From assembly GCA_002118135.1 (NCBI GenBank), contig BDIU01000274.1, positions 42,904-106,903 of the forward strand: 64,000 nucleotides of DNA. Reading direction: 5' to 3'. This document shows positions 1 through 14,100 of this stretch, one piece after another. The notes under the pieces were generated by a model. That model ran no database searches. It had not been told where the DNA came from and saw only the letters and a program-made list of their open reading frames with translations. Position numbers and translations under genes: made by a program. This stretch comes from Trebouxia sp. TZW2008 (lineage: Eukaryota; Chlorophyta; Trebouxiophyceae; Trebouxiales; Trebouxiaceae). Positions within the stretch are counted from its first letter, which is position 1, and each line of letters starts with the position of its first letter.

Positions 1-240
1 CTCTACCCTATCAGGTTGGTAACAGGCAGAGTCCGCCACAGCTTCATCAGCAACAATGGGCAAACAGTCAAATGTGCTCTCAACACCTAGCACTCCAAGG
101 GTAAAGCAGCATCAGCCCTTTGCAGATGGACGATGTCTCTTCCAAAGCCCAAGAATGCCTTTCAGTTGGGCTGGCACCAAGCAATTGCATGACTGTGTAG
201 AAGCCACGCATGACTTACAAGCATGTCTGCCTTTTGCTCA

Positions 241-2189
<1,949 letters not shown>

Positions 2190-2919
2190 ATGGCCTGCAT
2201 GGCATCTTTACAAGCCATGCATGGGAAGCCGTTTACCACGATAAGGCCAAGTCCAGCTCAGCGCACAGTAGGTGTTGCAAGTAGACCAAGGACTCCTGTC
2301 TGTCGGCCTCGACATGCGCGGGATACAGCTGTCGGGATAGGCACAACACCAGGCGGAGGAGGTGGGGCACCGGGTGCTCCCGGTGGAGGAGGAGGCGTAA
2401 GCCCCGGCCCAGGTCCAGGCACGATGCCTCCAGGAGGCGGTGGAACTCCAGGAGGCGGCGTACCAGGAGGTCAGTCTTACCCTCATTCCCAAAGGCTTGC
2501 AGTAATCTCCAAGCTGCACACTTGCTCATGAACATAAGAACAGATGGTGCAAGCTACGGTTTCTGCTCTGCCCCAAGCAGTCTCCGTACCACCTGAGCCC
2601 AGAAGGTCGCTCTTGCCTGTGCAAAGCATGCCAGCTCATAAGCATGTGCAAGCAATGAATCCATCTGATCAATTGCAGGATTTGCTCCAGCGGACATATT
2701 ACGATGAGAACAAAGCCTGTGCTGTGATTTGTTACAGGTCCTGCCCCTGAGCCACCTTTGCCAGAGCCTCCAGCAGGGCCTGGCCCAGGTCAGCCTGGTG
2801 CTGACCCCCCTGGTGGCCCCGCCCCTGAACCCCCCCTACCTGAGCCCCCTGGTGGTCCAGGCCCCGGCCAACCCCCAGTCGAGCCAGGAGGTGGTCCTGC
2901 CCCAGAGCGCCCATTTTGA
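2190..2919 (+). CDS. Small glycine/proline-rich protein, possible plastid precursor
   Basis: Two exons, 2190-2469 and 2738-2919, join in phase 1 (a GGT glycine codon is rebuilt across the junction), giving about 153 residues. The first 45 residues (MACMASLQAMHGKPF onward) are rich in Ser, Thr, Arg and poor in acidic residues, as in algal plastid transit peptides. The rest is low-complexity: GGGGGAPGAPGGGGG, then two near-identical PAPEPPLPEPP blocks separated by GPGPGQPG, ending PAPERPF. There is no catalytic motif. The frame is open upstream of 2190 but contains no earlier ATG. It lies divergently next to PDS. I do not recognise the product; a structural or linker-type protein is all that can be said. 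Exon join and frame are well supported, targeting is an inference. Confidence 0.6.
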
Positions 2920-2981
2920 GTCAATTTGCTCTCAATCTCAGAAAAGCTGACGCCAGAGCACCCATTTCAAGTCAATTTGCT
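2902..2981. repeat. Direct repeat over the end of the Gly/Pro-rich gene
   Basis: A segment reading CCAGAGCGCCCATTTTGAG plus TCAATTTGCT at 2902-2930 recurs with three changes at 2953-2981, 51 bp further on. The first copy contains the stop codon of the Gly/Pro-rich gene, so the second is a tail copy of the coding end. Confidence 0.7.
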
Positions 2982-4270
2982 GCAAACTTCAAAGCGCTGG
3001 AGCGATGAGTTGCATAATTCAGAAACCCAAGCAGAAGCATCTGGCAGCAGTTGAAATTAGCATGCCTAAAAGAAGGCAATGACAACTTTTGATCAGCAAC
3101 AACCTCAAAGGATCTGACCATCCGCATCTGTATGACACTTGTGGCATAACAGCTGCTGAAAGCACATCTGTAGGAACTTGAGCAAGCTTCTTGCACCTGG
3201 AAGACAACACAATGTGTGCAATTGAAGTTGAGTTTGAGGTCTTGAGACATAGCTGCTGGGTGCGACGTTATGAAGAGGGTCTGACACAGAACAATTACAG
3301 GCAGCAAGCATCCTGTTGAAGCACTGTTGACGTTTTTCAGATTCTGATGCCTATTGAACCTGTGCTGTGTTTCATGCTGTCCTGAGCATCTGCATGCTTC
3401 CGTCTTGCAAAGTGCAAACTGACATGTTGATGCGTGTTAGCACACCGCATGCAAGACTGAATGCACTCGCATAGCAGCTCTTAGAGCCAATTGGTGGTGG
3501 CAGACCATGCCATAGCATTCCTAGTGCTGCAAGTGCGCAGCGCAAGCTCCCCACGGAAAATGAATGATACAGGCATATGCATGTGCAGGACTCACATTTG
3601 ACATGCAAGGCAGGGCCTGTGTGCAAGCTGCTGCCACAGCAAATCCCGTAACATCACAACCACAGCAAACATGACAAAGGCAGAGTAAAGTTGTTGCATA
3701 GCTTTTGATAGCATGTATTACAAGTGTCACCATTCAAAGCATGAGCTTGTCATATCTATCAGGAATCTGAACTATCCGCAGATCTCCTGAGGTGCACTTG
3801 GTGCAAGTGTAGCTAAGCCAACATATAATTCTTATTTGCAGAACCAACTGTATGCTCACACCTTCAATCAGAAGTCAAGCTCGTCAGGCAGGGCACACCA
3901 TACAATGTTATAATGTGACCCATCAGAGCATTGTTCATCATATCACCCGGGATCTGTGCTATCTGCAGATGTCCTGGAGGTGCTGTGTGACACATGCAGG
4001 CCATTACGTTGAACAGACTCATAAGTAGGGGAGTAGCAATACTATTAGGGAGGAGTGCCTTTTGTTATCTGCGATCCGAGCCAATGCTCTTCATGACCCC
4101 AATGCCTTGACCACGCGCAAGGCTGTTGGGTTACTTATGACTGAGTAGATATACTTGTATCAAGGGGGAGAAGTCGCCATGTGCTGTGTCTGGTCAAAAT
4201 CTGCGTGTGCCAGTCTAGCACACTCCGTGGACAGACTTGCCCACCCTAGAGCTGACCACATCATGTGGCA
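2920..4270. other. Intergenic stretch between convergent genes
   Basis: About 1.35 kb with no supportable gene; it must hold the 3' ends of the Gly/Pro-rich gene (+) and of the secreted-protein gene (-). Short open frames are present on both strands but none shows an exon-like join or a family motif. Within it, roughly 70 bp at 3738-3808 and 3922-3992 are diverged copies of each other (shared elements CATAT, ATCTG, TATC, GCAGAT, TCCTG, GAGGTGC in order). Confidence 0.5.
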
Positions 4271-7200
4271 CTACTCTTCATGGGGATTGGCAAGATCGTA
4301 CTGGCTGAACAGGGGAGCATATACGCCGCACTCGCCCTGTTCACACACCCATGTGAACACTGAGGCAGCCCTGACATTTGTTGTGCCGTTTTCGCCTGGC
4401 TCTTCAAAACAGCCAGGTGTTTCTGGGACAGCTGCACACAGCAACACAATTTGTTTGAAGCTTGAGAAGCATGCGGGGGGGAGCAATTCACATGCTTTAG
4501 CCAGCCAACAAGGCTGATTGCATGTGCCACATAGTGGCAATGACAATACCTCCATGTATATTCTTGCAATGAGTGACTGCGTATGCAGCATTGGGTGATG
4601 TGCAATAGCACAGAAGCTGTTTGGTGTGGTCTGTGAAAGTTTGTAATCGTCGTCATCCTCAAGCATGCTATGCAGGTCAAGAGGGTTGCAAACAGGCCAG
4701 CACTCATCAATCATCAATGAATAATATAACACACAGTTGCACTTTCCAGCACATGTGCTGGCTGTGCGTGGCCCAAGCCCTATCTTGCCAGGCTGGCTTG
4801 TTCTGAGCATCAGTCATACATGGCATGGCATATTTGGCAGGCTGCCCCGACAACAGAGATGCAGATTGAGGCAAATGACAGAAGCTACACTTGTGTATCT
4901 CCACATTTCATTCATTCTAACCGTGTGCTAGACAGGCTCGACGGGCCCAGCTGGGTACGCGCTGAAGCAGTGAGCTGTCTTCAACCAGATGGGTCCTGTG
5001 CTATCCTAAACCGTTTATATTGAGCATGGAGGGAGGTGAGATACACATTGCCACAGGCTGCAAAGTACCTAGTCTGATGAGTCAAGGAGTGCAGCTTAGA
5101 TTGCAGGCCGGTGAGCTTACCTGTAGCGTTGCAGTTTAGGCTCGTATACACTATCTCGCCAGTGCTGCTTTCAGCATACACACCATTGTAGACAGTCTGC
5201 AGTCAAACAAAGCAGACTTGGTGCTCTAGATTTCCAATGCAATGCAGAAGGAGATTTGTGCACGTCTAGGCTGCTGCTGATACGGTCACAGGCTTCATGC
5301 TCAGTCATGCCACAGAAATGGCGTCAATATGCGTACACTGTGTTGCATGTGCAGCCATCAAGCTGGATACGCATCATGTTGTGATAAGGAGAAGAAAAGG
5401 CTATGCCGTTAGGCATCATAACAAAAGCTTCTCTATAGAAGAGGCAGGAAATGGCTTTGTGTTATATGCCTATAGCTGGCGCACGACATAGCAATCTGTA
5501 GGAATTCAGCAATTTGTAGGAATTCAGCATGCATGGCAAGCTGCATTGTGTACAAAAGCTGTGTTGCATCAAACAATGCGGTCATGTATGTACAGCTTGG
5601 GTGTTGATTGTCAAACCCAAAGTGAAATGCCAACTCACTCGAGCTTTGAGTTGGCCTGTGTTACGGTCAAGGTATGGGTACCAGGTTTGGCAGTACTCTT
5701 CGCCTTGATATGACAGCCTCAAAATGTTGTCTGCATAGCTTGTGATGTTGCTAGTAAAGCTCTCACGGTGACCAACACCAATCTGAAAGTGGTTCTCAGT
5801 AGCACCTGTACGCTCAGATTGGCTGTGTCATTGTGGTTTCAGCAGCTTTGAAACGAAAAACGCACATGTTCAACAGTTTGCTGACTGTGCTTGAAGAAAG
5901 TGGACATGACTTCAAGTGAACATGTGGCAGTCTGAGCGAAATGGAACAATGCAAATAGCTGCACACAAGCAATAGATATGCTTTGCTAGCAAGAAGTGTT
6001 TGTGCGAGCTCACCAACAGCGTATATCAAATACTGGTCATCATTGATGTTGTGGCGATAGTCAAACTCATTTTCATAGGCTGTGCAGTTTGGCATGCCAT
6101 CCTGCATTGCAGTCATGGCACCATGTCATCAGCAGCAGCCATTGTAGCTTTGACTACGAGACACAGCTATACATGTATCCTACATTCCAGCCATGACACC
6201 ATGTTATCACTGACAGCCATTGCCGCCTTGACCACGACAAAAGCTGTTTGTATGGGTGAAAGCAACATGCGTGGCAACCATGTGATCATGTTATTACTGG
6301 AAGGCATTGCGGCCTTGAACATGACGACATCCACGCATGTATCAGCGGCGACAGGAACATGCATTGCAGTCATGACCTCATGATATCACTGACAGCTATT
6401 GCGGCCTTGACAAGGCAACAGCTATCTGTGCATCATGGGCGAAAGCAGCATGCTGACAATATATATAGCTCAACCAGCATTAAGTTGTGCAGCTCAGAGC
6501 CTCTGTCAATCATGACTCAAAATTGTCATGGTTGCCAGTTCATGCGGTCATGCGTGACACAGCCATTGTCAGTAACTATCGTGAATCACAATATCATGAC
6601 TGGTCATTCAGTTGATAATGTCAAAGCCAATGTTAGTGACTGTTGTGAATCACAGAAGCACTGTTGGTCAGTCAAGCTAAAATGTGCTATTGGCTTACCT
6701 CTGCTTCCCACTCTGCACGAGAAGTCTGAGCGCCCTCGGCTTTCCAAACACCCAGAAGATCTGCACAAGGACTGACAATGCTTGACGATCGCATTCCCCA
6801 CATTTCTCTCCTTCCATTTATAATGGTGTATGTTTGACAAACACAATATGCTGTTGAATGCTGCACTTGTCATAGGTTGAGATGCAGAATATCAAGAGGG
6901 CCACACCACCATGCATAGGTAATGTCGAAGCTGCCATAACAACAGATGCTTGACCAGCTTTGCACGGAGAATGCCAGCTTGAGGGGAAAAGTGGGCATGT
7001 CAGATGTTCGTACCGTGCACGCCCAGAGATAGCAGAGACTTATCTCGCACGTCCCAGGTGTCCCCTGGTCCGTACTCGATCGGAGCGTAAGCCACTGACT
7101 CGTTCACGGCAGTATGCTCTTCTTGAGCAGATACTACGCCCTGGTAGAGGTACCGCAGATTAGCTCAAGCCGCTTCAAGCATAGGAGCGGTGTGCAAAAA

Positions 7201-7275
7201 TCACGCACTTACCAAAACATACGCCAGCACAAGGGCAATCAGAGTTAGAACTTTTCCGCTCTGTAGGCAAGCCAT
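4271..7275 (-). CDS. Secreted Cys-containing protein of unknown function
   Basis: Eight exons on the minus strand: 7213-7275, 7014-7140, 6699-6760, 6014-6101, 5639-5805, 5339-5432, 5121-5196 and 4271-4431 (TAG stop). Exon 1 encodes a signal peptide, MACLQSGKVLTLIALVLAYV. Later exons read YENEFDYRHNINDDQYLIYA, NHFQIGVGHRESF, EEYCQTWYPYLD, VMMPNGIAFSSPYHNMMR, SLNCNATG and VFTWVCEQGECG, with several N-glycosylation sites. About 280 residues. All junctions fit in phase except the one between 5639 and 5432, where the obvious GTGAGT donor and the acceptor disagree by frame; using a GTAACA donor 21 bp earlier would restore it. I do not recognise the family; secretion is clear, function is not. It is divergent from the giant surface-protein gene, and one exon ends in the same CNATG-phase-1 form as that gene's modules. 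Confidence 0.7.
4481..4548 (-). repeat. Palindromic dispersed repeat, copy 1
   Basis: About 65 bp, in the last intron of the secreted-protein gene. On the minus strand it reads GTCATTGCCACTATGTGGCA then ..AATCAGCCTTGTTGGCTGGC.., containing the perfect hairpin GCCAC-TAT-GTGGC and a second imperfect one around AGCC..GGCT. Further copies are at 17891-17956 and 39221-39284. No protein is encoded; a small non-autonomous element is the likeliest reading. Confidence 0.7.
4905..5062 (-). mobile_element. LINE 3'-end fragment
   Basis: On the minus strand the fragment encodes ..LHAQYKRFRIAQD.., matching residues near the end of the better-preserved LINE at 29462-30017 (..LHCQFKRFRLAQDRTGW..), then the same untranslated end, GGGCC..GAGCCTG..CTAG, and a short AATGAATGAAATG tail at 4905-4917. 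It lies in an intron of the secreted-protein gene and is heavily 5'-truncated and mutated. Shared protein ending, shared 3' UTR and shared tail type make the assignment firm. Confidence 0.8.
6095..6470. repeat. Tandem repeat of about 90 bp, four diverged copies
   Basis: Each copy carries GCATTGCAGTCATG or a variant, then a TATCACTGACAGC(C/T)ATTGC(C/G)GCCTTGA element. The array begins at the acceptor side of the 6014-6101 exon (minus strand) and fills the intron upstream of it, so it may have grown from that splice site. Confidence 0.55.
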
Positions 7276-7624
7276 GATAGTGTACTGCGTCAGTGAGCAG
7301 TTGGGCAGCAGAGTCAAATTTTGTCTCGGCGGCGTCTGTTGGTACAAACTTGACCCAGCATGCCTTCCGTATATGCTGACGCGCCGGTCGTGGTACCGGC
7401 AGCGGTGCGTGCCAAACCTCTGCATTACACGCGCTTTTGGATAGACCAATGACTCATATCACTAACATGCAGACCTTTCAACAGTCCCCCGTCCTTTAAT
7501 TAGCGTCCCTGGCTCTTGTGACGTTTCGCATTTCGGTGGGCCAAAGGCTGGTCATAGAATCTGCTTGTCGCGATCGGCTGCGTCGTGCTCCTTGTGGCTG
7601 CCATGTGCATGCCATAAAGCAAAC
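7276..7624. promoter_or_regulatory. Divergent spacer between two secreted-protein genes
   Basis: Only 349 bp separate the start codons of the secreted-protein gene (-) and the giant surface-protein gene (+). Both products carry signal peptides, so co-expression from this spacer is plausible but is inferred from position only. No specific element is convincing by eye. Confidence 0.45.
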
Positions 7625-8118
7625 ATGGTCACAATGCGCCTGCTTGCGTGCAGCGTTTGCCTGGTACGTAGTCTTGTTAGCACAACTTGCACATCAAGTA
7701 CATGCACGCCTTTGCGGATTGACGTAATCAGGCTTGGCGAAAAGCATGTGCCCAATCAGCATGTAGAATACTATTGTCTCAACGCCATGTACTCACATTG
7801 CTTTCCTGTTATCACAGGTTCTGTCTGCGACTGGCGTGCTCGCCTCAGGTAGTGTCTCGCAGTCGCATATATGGTGCTGAAACAAGCTTTGATGTTAAAT
7901 AAAATCGAGAAAGACATGCTGAAACGTAGGCACACAGGGTTTCCGGTCACTGCAAGCAGAATCCACCCTCGAAGCGCCTGTCGAGGCTCCATCAGAGTCC
8001 CCCACCGAGTCCAGCCCTCCACCACCACCACCTTCACCCCCACCACCACCACCATCACCCCCACCACCACCGTCCCATGACTATGGAACTCAGAACGGAA
8101 GCCCTTGCAACCTTACAA
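7625..8118 (+). other. Signal peptide and hydroxyproline-rich stalk of the giant protein (exons 1-3)
   Basis: Exons 1 and 2 (7625-7663, 7818-7848; phase 0 join) give MVTMRLLACSVCLVLSATGV followed by LAS, a textbook secretory signal split by an intron. Exon 3 (7960-8118) gives an acidic Ser/Thr/Pro start, ESTLEAPVEAPSESP, then SPPPPPSPPPPPPSPPPPP runs typical of algal hydroxyproline-rich wall glycoproteins, and NGSPCNLT, after which the Cys modules begin. Prolyl hydroxylation and O-arabinosylation are expected from known HRGP biology, not shown here. Confidence 0.85.
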
Positions 8119-11100
8119 GTGTGACACCCCATGCCTTGACCTGATCCCTTCCCTTCTGACCTGCCTTGTCCTGTGATGGCTGGTCTCTGGGATGTGGCAC
8201 CTTGTTCTGCTGCCTTGCTTTCCTGCTGATCAGCTAGAGATGCCTGACTAACTCATGTTGCTGCTAACTAAAGCTGCAATCTGCTGCTGTGTAATGCAGC
8301 TGACTGCACTGACTGGGCGACATACTGTGACATCAGTGGGCAGTGTAGTCCCATGAACTACAACACACAGTACAATGGCCTTGGCAGTTGTCTAACAGCA
8401 GGTCAGTGAATGAGTCTCTGCATCTCTCTTAGTGGAGAAACTTGTCGGTGCATGTTTTGAAAGAACAACTGATGTTTGTTGCCTGGCCAAACATCATCAT
8501 ATCTTCTCTCTGTCGCCTTTCTTTCCATTGCAGCATTGTGCTGGTGTGAAAGCACAATCAAGCTCAGGATGTCAATGTTTCAAACCTAATCACCCATGTT
8601 CTGAGCGCTTGTCTTTTGTGCAGATGACTGTACTGGAGTGCTGAACACAGATGTTGCAAATGCTGTTTGTGACGTCACATATCAATGCACATATGGAGAT
8701 GGACTATATTTCTGGAGGTCTTGTCGAGGCAATGGTAAGCTGTACTTACCCAGCTTTTGTTCAAAGCAATGTGGACACAAGCATGCATTCTGTACACGCA
8801 CCAGCTGCAAGCTGTCACAGCATCACAACATATGTCTGGACCACAAAAGTGTGCGTGCACACAAACATCACAGAAATCAATGGGATGACCACAGTCTCAG
8901 CATTTGTGCTTGCATGATATCAATGTCAGAGAGATCCTCGTGTGCCTGCAGCTGATTGCTATCCTGGTCTGGTTTGTACTTACAATGGCTTGGAGAACTA
9001 CGCACATTGCGCAACACCAGTATCTGTAGGTGGTGCGTGCGGTGCTAAGTATGGTGCTAACACTGGTAAGCTGTTTGCAGTTTGTCTTCAAACAATTGCA
9101 GTCTCTGTCACATGCTATGCATGACAGCCATGTAACATGTGATGCTGCGCATGCTTGAAGAGACGAGCTGAAGTCTGGCAGTCTCACAGACTCTGTTAGA
9201 GGCTGCCAAAAGCTTTGCAGTCTTTGATTACTCTTCAACATTGTGTGCTTTTGATCAATCACAGAGTCTTGCGTTGAGCTCAAGGACAAAATCAATCAGC
9301 TATGTCCCTGAGCAGTCATGTGTAACTTACTTTGGACTGCCCACGACTGTATGTGCAGTGCCATGAGTAGTGACATCACAAGGCATACCATCATCAAACA
9401 AATGGTTGAAAGACATTGTGTGTATCAGACCCCAAATCATCGACAGAGAAGCACTTTGCAGCCTTTGCATCCTTGCATCCTCTGGAACTGGTTTGACGCT
9501 TTGATGGTACAACATACTTCTTAGTGTCACCCTCTATACCCTTCTTTTACTGTCCCTTCTCAGAACTAACAAGCTTGTGTGATGGTTGCAGCTGTTTGTG
9601 AGCCTGAAGCCATTTGCCAGAACAGTGTATGCACTGCTGTGCCAGCCTACACTTCTTGCTCTTCATCAGGTAGGGATGATCTGCAGCATCCTGCAACTGA
9701 TTACTGCTGCTGACTGTCAAACAGAGTGGTCTGCCGCTGAGCAACATCTTTGTGCAGTGTAGAATGCTAATGCGCCTTTGTGTGCTGCAGCTGATTGTGG
9801 CAGTGGTCAAGTTTGCAACTCAGCAAAAGTGTGTGCAACGCCTGTCCCACTCAAAGGATCTTGCACCACTTCAGGTCAGCTGAAATCTTTGCTTGCTTAT
9901 GCAATGTAACTCATGATTGCACAGGCTCTGCTGCCTGCCATATTTTAGGTTGAATGCTTCAACTGAGTGGCGTGTAACTGTGCTGCAGATGATTGTGAAT
10001 TCAACTGTGACTGTGGAACATCTGGAGTCTGTGAGCTGCAGTCGTATTTTCAGTACGGCTACTTTGCCCTTTTGTGCAATACAACAGGTGAACACTCTGA
10101 CTCTGTTGCATCAGAGGGACATGTCAAGGATGCTGCTGTTGTCATGTGCAAATTCATGAGATGCGTGTGCTTGTACATACAGCATTTGCATGCTTTCAGA
10201 TTTCCAGTCAAACAATACAGCAAGTGAGATGACCTGGTGCTGTAAGGGGCTGCAACTCCTTGTCATGTAATGTGTCAAAGACAGTGCCTTTGGTATCAAC
10301 TTGGCATCAGTTCAAGGGACACTTTTCAGAATATGAAGCTGTGAAAGTGCAATAATGATGCGGTGTGTTGCACATGACTTGCAAGAGTGCATCGTTCACA
10401 GCGTGTTTGTTGTGCAGATGACTGCACCAGGCAGCTAAGCACCACTTCTGACCAGATCACATGTGATGTGACTCACCAGTGCAACGCTCCGCGTGGCGCA
10501 GACCAACCTGGCTGCAGGGGCAACGGTAAGCAAGGCAGTAGGCGTTGTCACACCTTTGTCACACCATTGCCACAACAAAACAAAGGTTTCCTATCAGGCA
10601 TATTCATTGCTACATTGCTTGCCACTGCTACATTGCTTACCAGTGCTGACGGTGCACCAATCAATGCTACATTGCTGGTGTGACATTGATGAAGCATTCC
10701 TTTGTTTGCAGCTGACTGTGATGCTGGCTTGGTGTGCACGTATGAGGCCCTGGCAAGTTACGGACGTTGCGCACAACCAGTCAGCACAGGCGCTGCCTGC
10801 GGCGTCAACAGAACAAATGGTGGAGACAGCATTAGTAAGCTTTCTCTGAATCACGCTGTCTGACTCATGCTTGTCCATGCCTGAGCATCATTGACAGCAG
10901 ATTTTACATGCCTGGAAGGGAGTATAGGCACTGGGTAACAATTGGCACTACTGGGTGACTTGTGTGCCTATTCACATGCACATCCTCTTGCGCTGCTTGC
11001 ACTTTCTGTAGGTTATTGTGCGGCAGTCGAGAATGCTATCAAATTGGTCGTGCAGCCCATACTATTGGTGCAAGAGTGATGCACAAGCAGGTCTCTTGCC

Positions 11101-14100
11101 AAGTCAGCACCATTAGCACAGGGTGTGAAACATCCATGTTTTCTTGTTCTTCTCAGTGCTCTCCTGCTCCCTGTGCATGGCAGCCTGTCCAGTGTGATTG
11201 CACGACCCTTGACATGTTCTGTGGTAAATGCAGCTGTCTGTGGTCCAGAGGACGTCTGCAAGGGCAATGTATGCACTGCTGTGCCCGTCAACGCCTCCTG
11301 CTCATCATCAGGTGCGCTGACTGACAAGGCATTGTTTCATGCTGTAGCTAGCACAATTGCTGCACATATCATGCAAGGAGCATGGGTTGCACCTGGTAGC
11401 AGGTAGCATAAATATAGACATCCACAACTCATGCATGCAATGACTCTGTATGTCATGCCCATTTAACATATGTAGCTTTTCTAACCAGACTGCCGTTGAG
11501 CATCTTTTGGGGAGCCCATGTGCACAGCGTTTTCATGCTGTGAGAACCCATTACAAGACAAAGCAGCGCAAAACAAAGACAAGGCCAAAACAAAAGAAAA
11601 GTGCGTAAATACAGGCATTCAAGCCCAAATTCTGGACCCACCGTCTGACCTAGGCTGTGTGTCGTGCAGCTGATTGTGGCAGCAATCAAATTTGCAATTC
11701 GGCGAAAGAGTGCACAGCGCCCATTCCCTTATATGGCAACTGCACCAATTCAGGTAAGTTAATACTCCAGTCATCATTGTTGCTGCTGCATGAGCCTGTA
11801 TACTTACACACACGCTGCCTATGAGCTGGCTGCAATGCCAGCTGACTAAGCTGCTGACTAAGGTGCTAACTCATCTGATGACTAAGGTGGCCTTCAAATG
11901 GTGTGAACATATCAACAAGTGCAATACTGAGTGTGACTCTCAAATTTCTGAGGTCTCTGCAAAATACATGTTGGGTATGCTGTGCAGATGACTGTGAGTT
12001 CAATGCTGAGTGCGGGACAACCAGGAACTGTCAGAATGTCCAGGATTGCGGTCCAAACAGCTGTCAATACATCTCAACATGTGCGTCACCTGGAACTTGT
12101 CAGCTCACATCGAACTTTGACTACGGCTACAGCCAAGTCCGTTGCAACACAACAGGTACTCCACTGCCATGATCTTTTCCACTGTCCATGCATATCATTC
12201 ACTTCATTCAAAACGCAACCAGAACGCATGCAAGCTCTGCTGGCCCAGCTAGGTGTGTAAAAGAGTAATCATTTCCATACTTGATTAGGTCGCAACACAT
12301 GTGATCAGACCTACTGGCTGGCTGAAACATGTAACTTATCTCTCTATCTGACTGCCACTGTTTTGTACAGTATGCGGCATGGAGCCTTGCACAAGCTTGT
12401 TGTCATGTCTGCAATGTTGCGTCTCCCCAGTGATTCGATGTGCTGCTTTTTTTGGTCTGCAGAGTAATGCTGCTCAATCACATCTGAATGTGCAGGCAGA
12501 ATCACTTGCATGCGTGTGCATTCTGACCTTTCCTCTGGTGAGGGCCGTATTGTGTAGACTGTCATAGAGACACCTGGCTACAGTGACTTCTTGGTGTAAA
12601 GAATGCCTTGATTTCCAGGAAAACTGTTCTCACATTGAACTGTGCTCACTCACTGGCACGGCTCCAGTCAGAATGCACCTGATTGCATCCCATTGCATTG
12701 TCCACACATCAAGAACGTCTTTACATCAATTGTCCTTACAAAGAGAAGTTGCTGTACACACACTGCAGCTTCATTCCACTGACGCTTGTGATGCAGATGA
12801 CTGTCCTGTTTGCAAGCAGTTTGCACGTGTTTACATGCGCATTCTGACCTTTGTCATGGTCAATCCATTCACAACACACACACTATGACAAATTGAAGGA
12901 CCCTGCCTCAGAGTATCGCGACTCGATTTTGCTGATGCTTGTGATGCAGATGACTGTCCTGTGCCAGCTTACTGTGACTCCAGCTATTGGTGTAGCTCAG
13001 AATATGGGTACCAACAAGAAAATTGTCGGACTGATGGTGAGTCCATACACCCCTTTCAAGCTATGCATTTGACAGTCAGTCTGTCCAACAGTATGTGCAT
13101 TGTGGTAGCTTAGACCTAGCAGCCCAAGGCACCTAATGCTTGAGGTGAATCAGCAAACAGACACCTGCTAGTGTGCATCATAACAGGAGTACTGCTTGAC
13201 ACACGGCAATAGAGCTTTAGATGTGTGTGTGTGTGGCCCAAGCACACTATTCTACCATGCGTGGTGATGTTGGATTGTGACATAACCGCTGACTTGGGCT
13301 GCAGGCGATTGCCAGAATTCCTATGAAGAGTTCTGGAGAGACATGGACTTAGTCTGTGTTGGTTCAGATCCTGTCAACGCCACTTGTCAGCCTGGCATAC
13401 AGGCAGGCAAATTCTGCAACTCAACTGGTACGACACCATGCACATAGCTTATTCACGCTCATATTACTGCTGCATGGCATGTACACCATAATATATGCAG
13501 ATATGGTTTGTAATCTGTGAGCAAAGTGCTGTCCTTGGGTTTGCGCAGTGCATGCTCTGCTATATGCATACACACACATGCATGCAGTGCTGTCCCTGTG
13601 TGATGCCATGTATGCTTTGCTATGTGCATGCTCACGTGCACGCAGTTTTATCTTGGTACATTGCCATGTGTGCACTTAAACGTCTTCTAGATGTTGTTGT
13701 GTTGCTGCAGATCAGTGTGCGACTGGGCTGATATGTGATGACCAGAATTGCACTGCAGTGGCTGCAAATGAGGCTTGCACCTCAAGTGGTAGGCTTGGCT
13801 GCGCTCTGATGTGCATTTGGATTTGTCTTTGAACTCGTTCTGCTGAGGAGAATGCTGGTCTAGTTTTACATGCCAAGAGCTTGCGGACTTGAGACCATTG
13901 TGTTACCTTTTCTTATCTGTGATGCTGCCTGTGAACGCTGTTTTCAAGCAAGTCCGATCATCAGCAGTCTACACTAGAGACTGTGATGCATAGGACAAAA
14001 GTATCTCACTGGTCAGTACATTGTGCACTATGCCATGTCAAAGTCAGAACCTGTCATACAGACATCATCCCAACAGAAATGAAACTGTTGCGTGCAGATG

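Noticed and set aside
4155..4810. Long frames on both strands around the end of the secreted-protein gene
   Set aside because: They overlap the supported terminal exon 4271-4431 and the palindromic repeat in other frames; no independent support.
7960..8118. Reading the CCACCACCACC tract as a non-coding microsatellite
   Set aside because: It lies in an exon whose acceptor, donor and phases join the signal peptide to the first Cys module, and it encodes SPPPPP repeats typical of wall glycoproteins.
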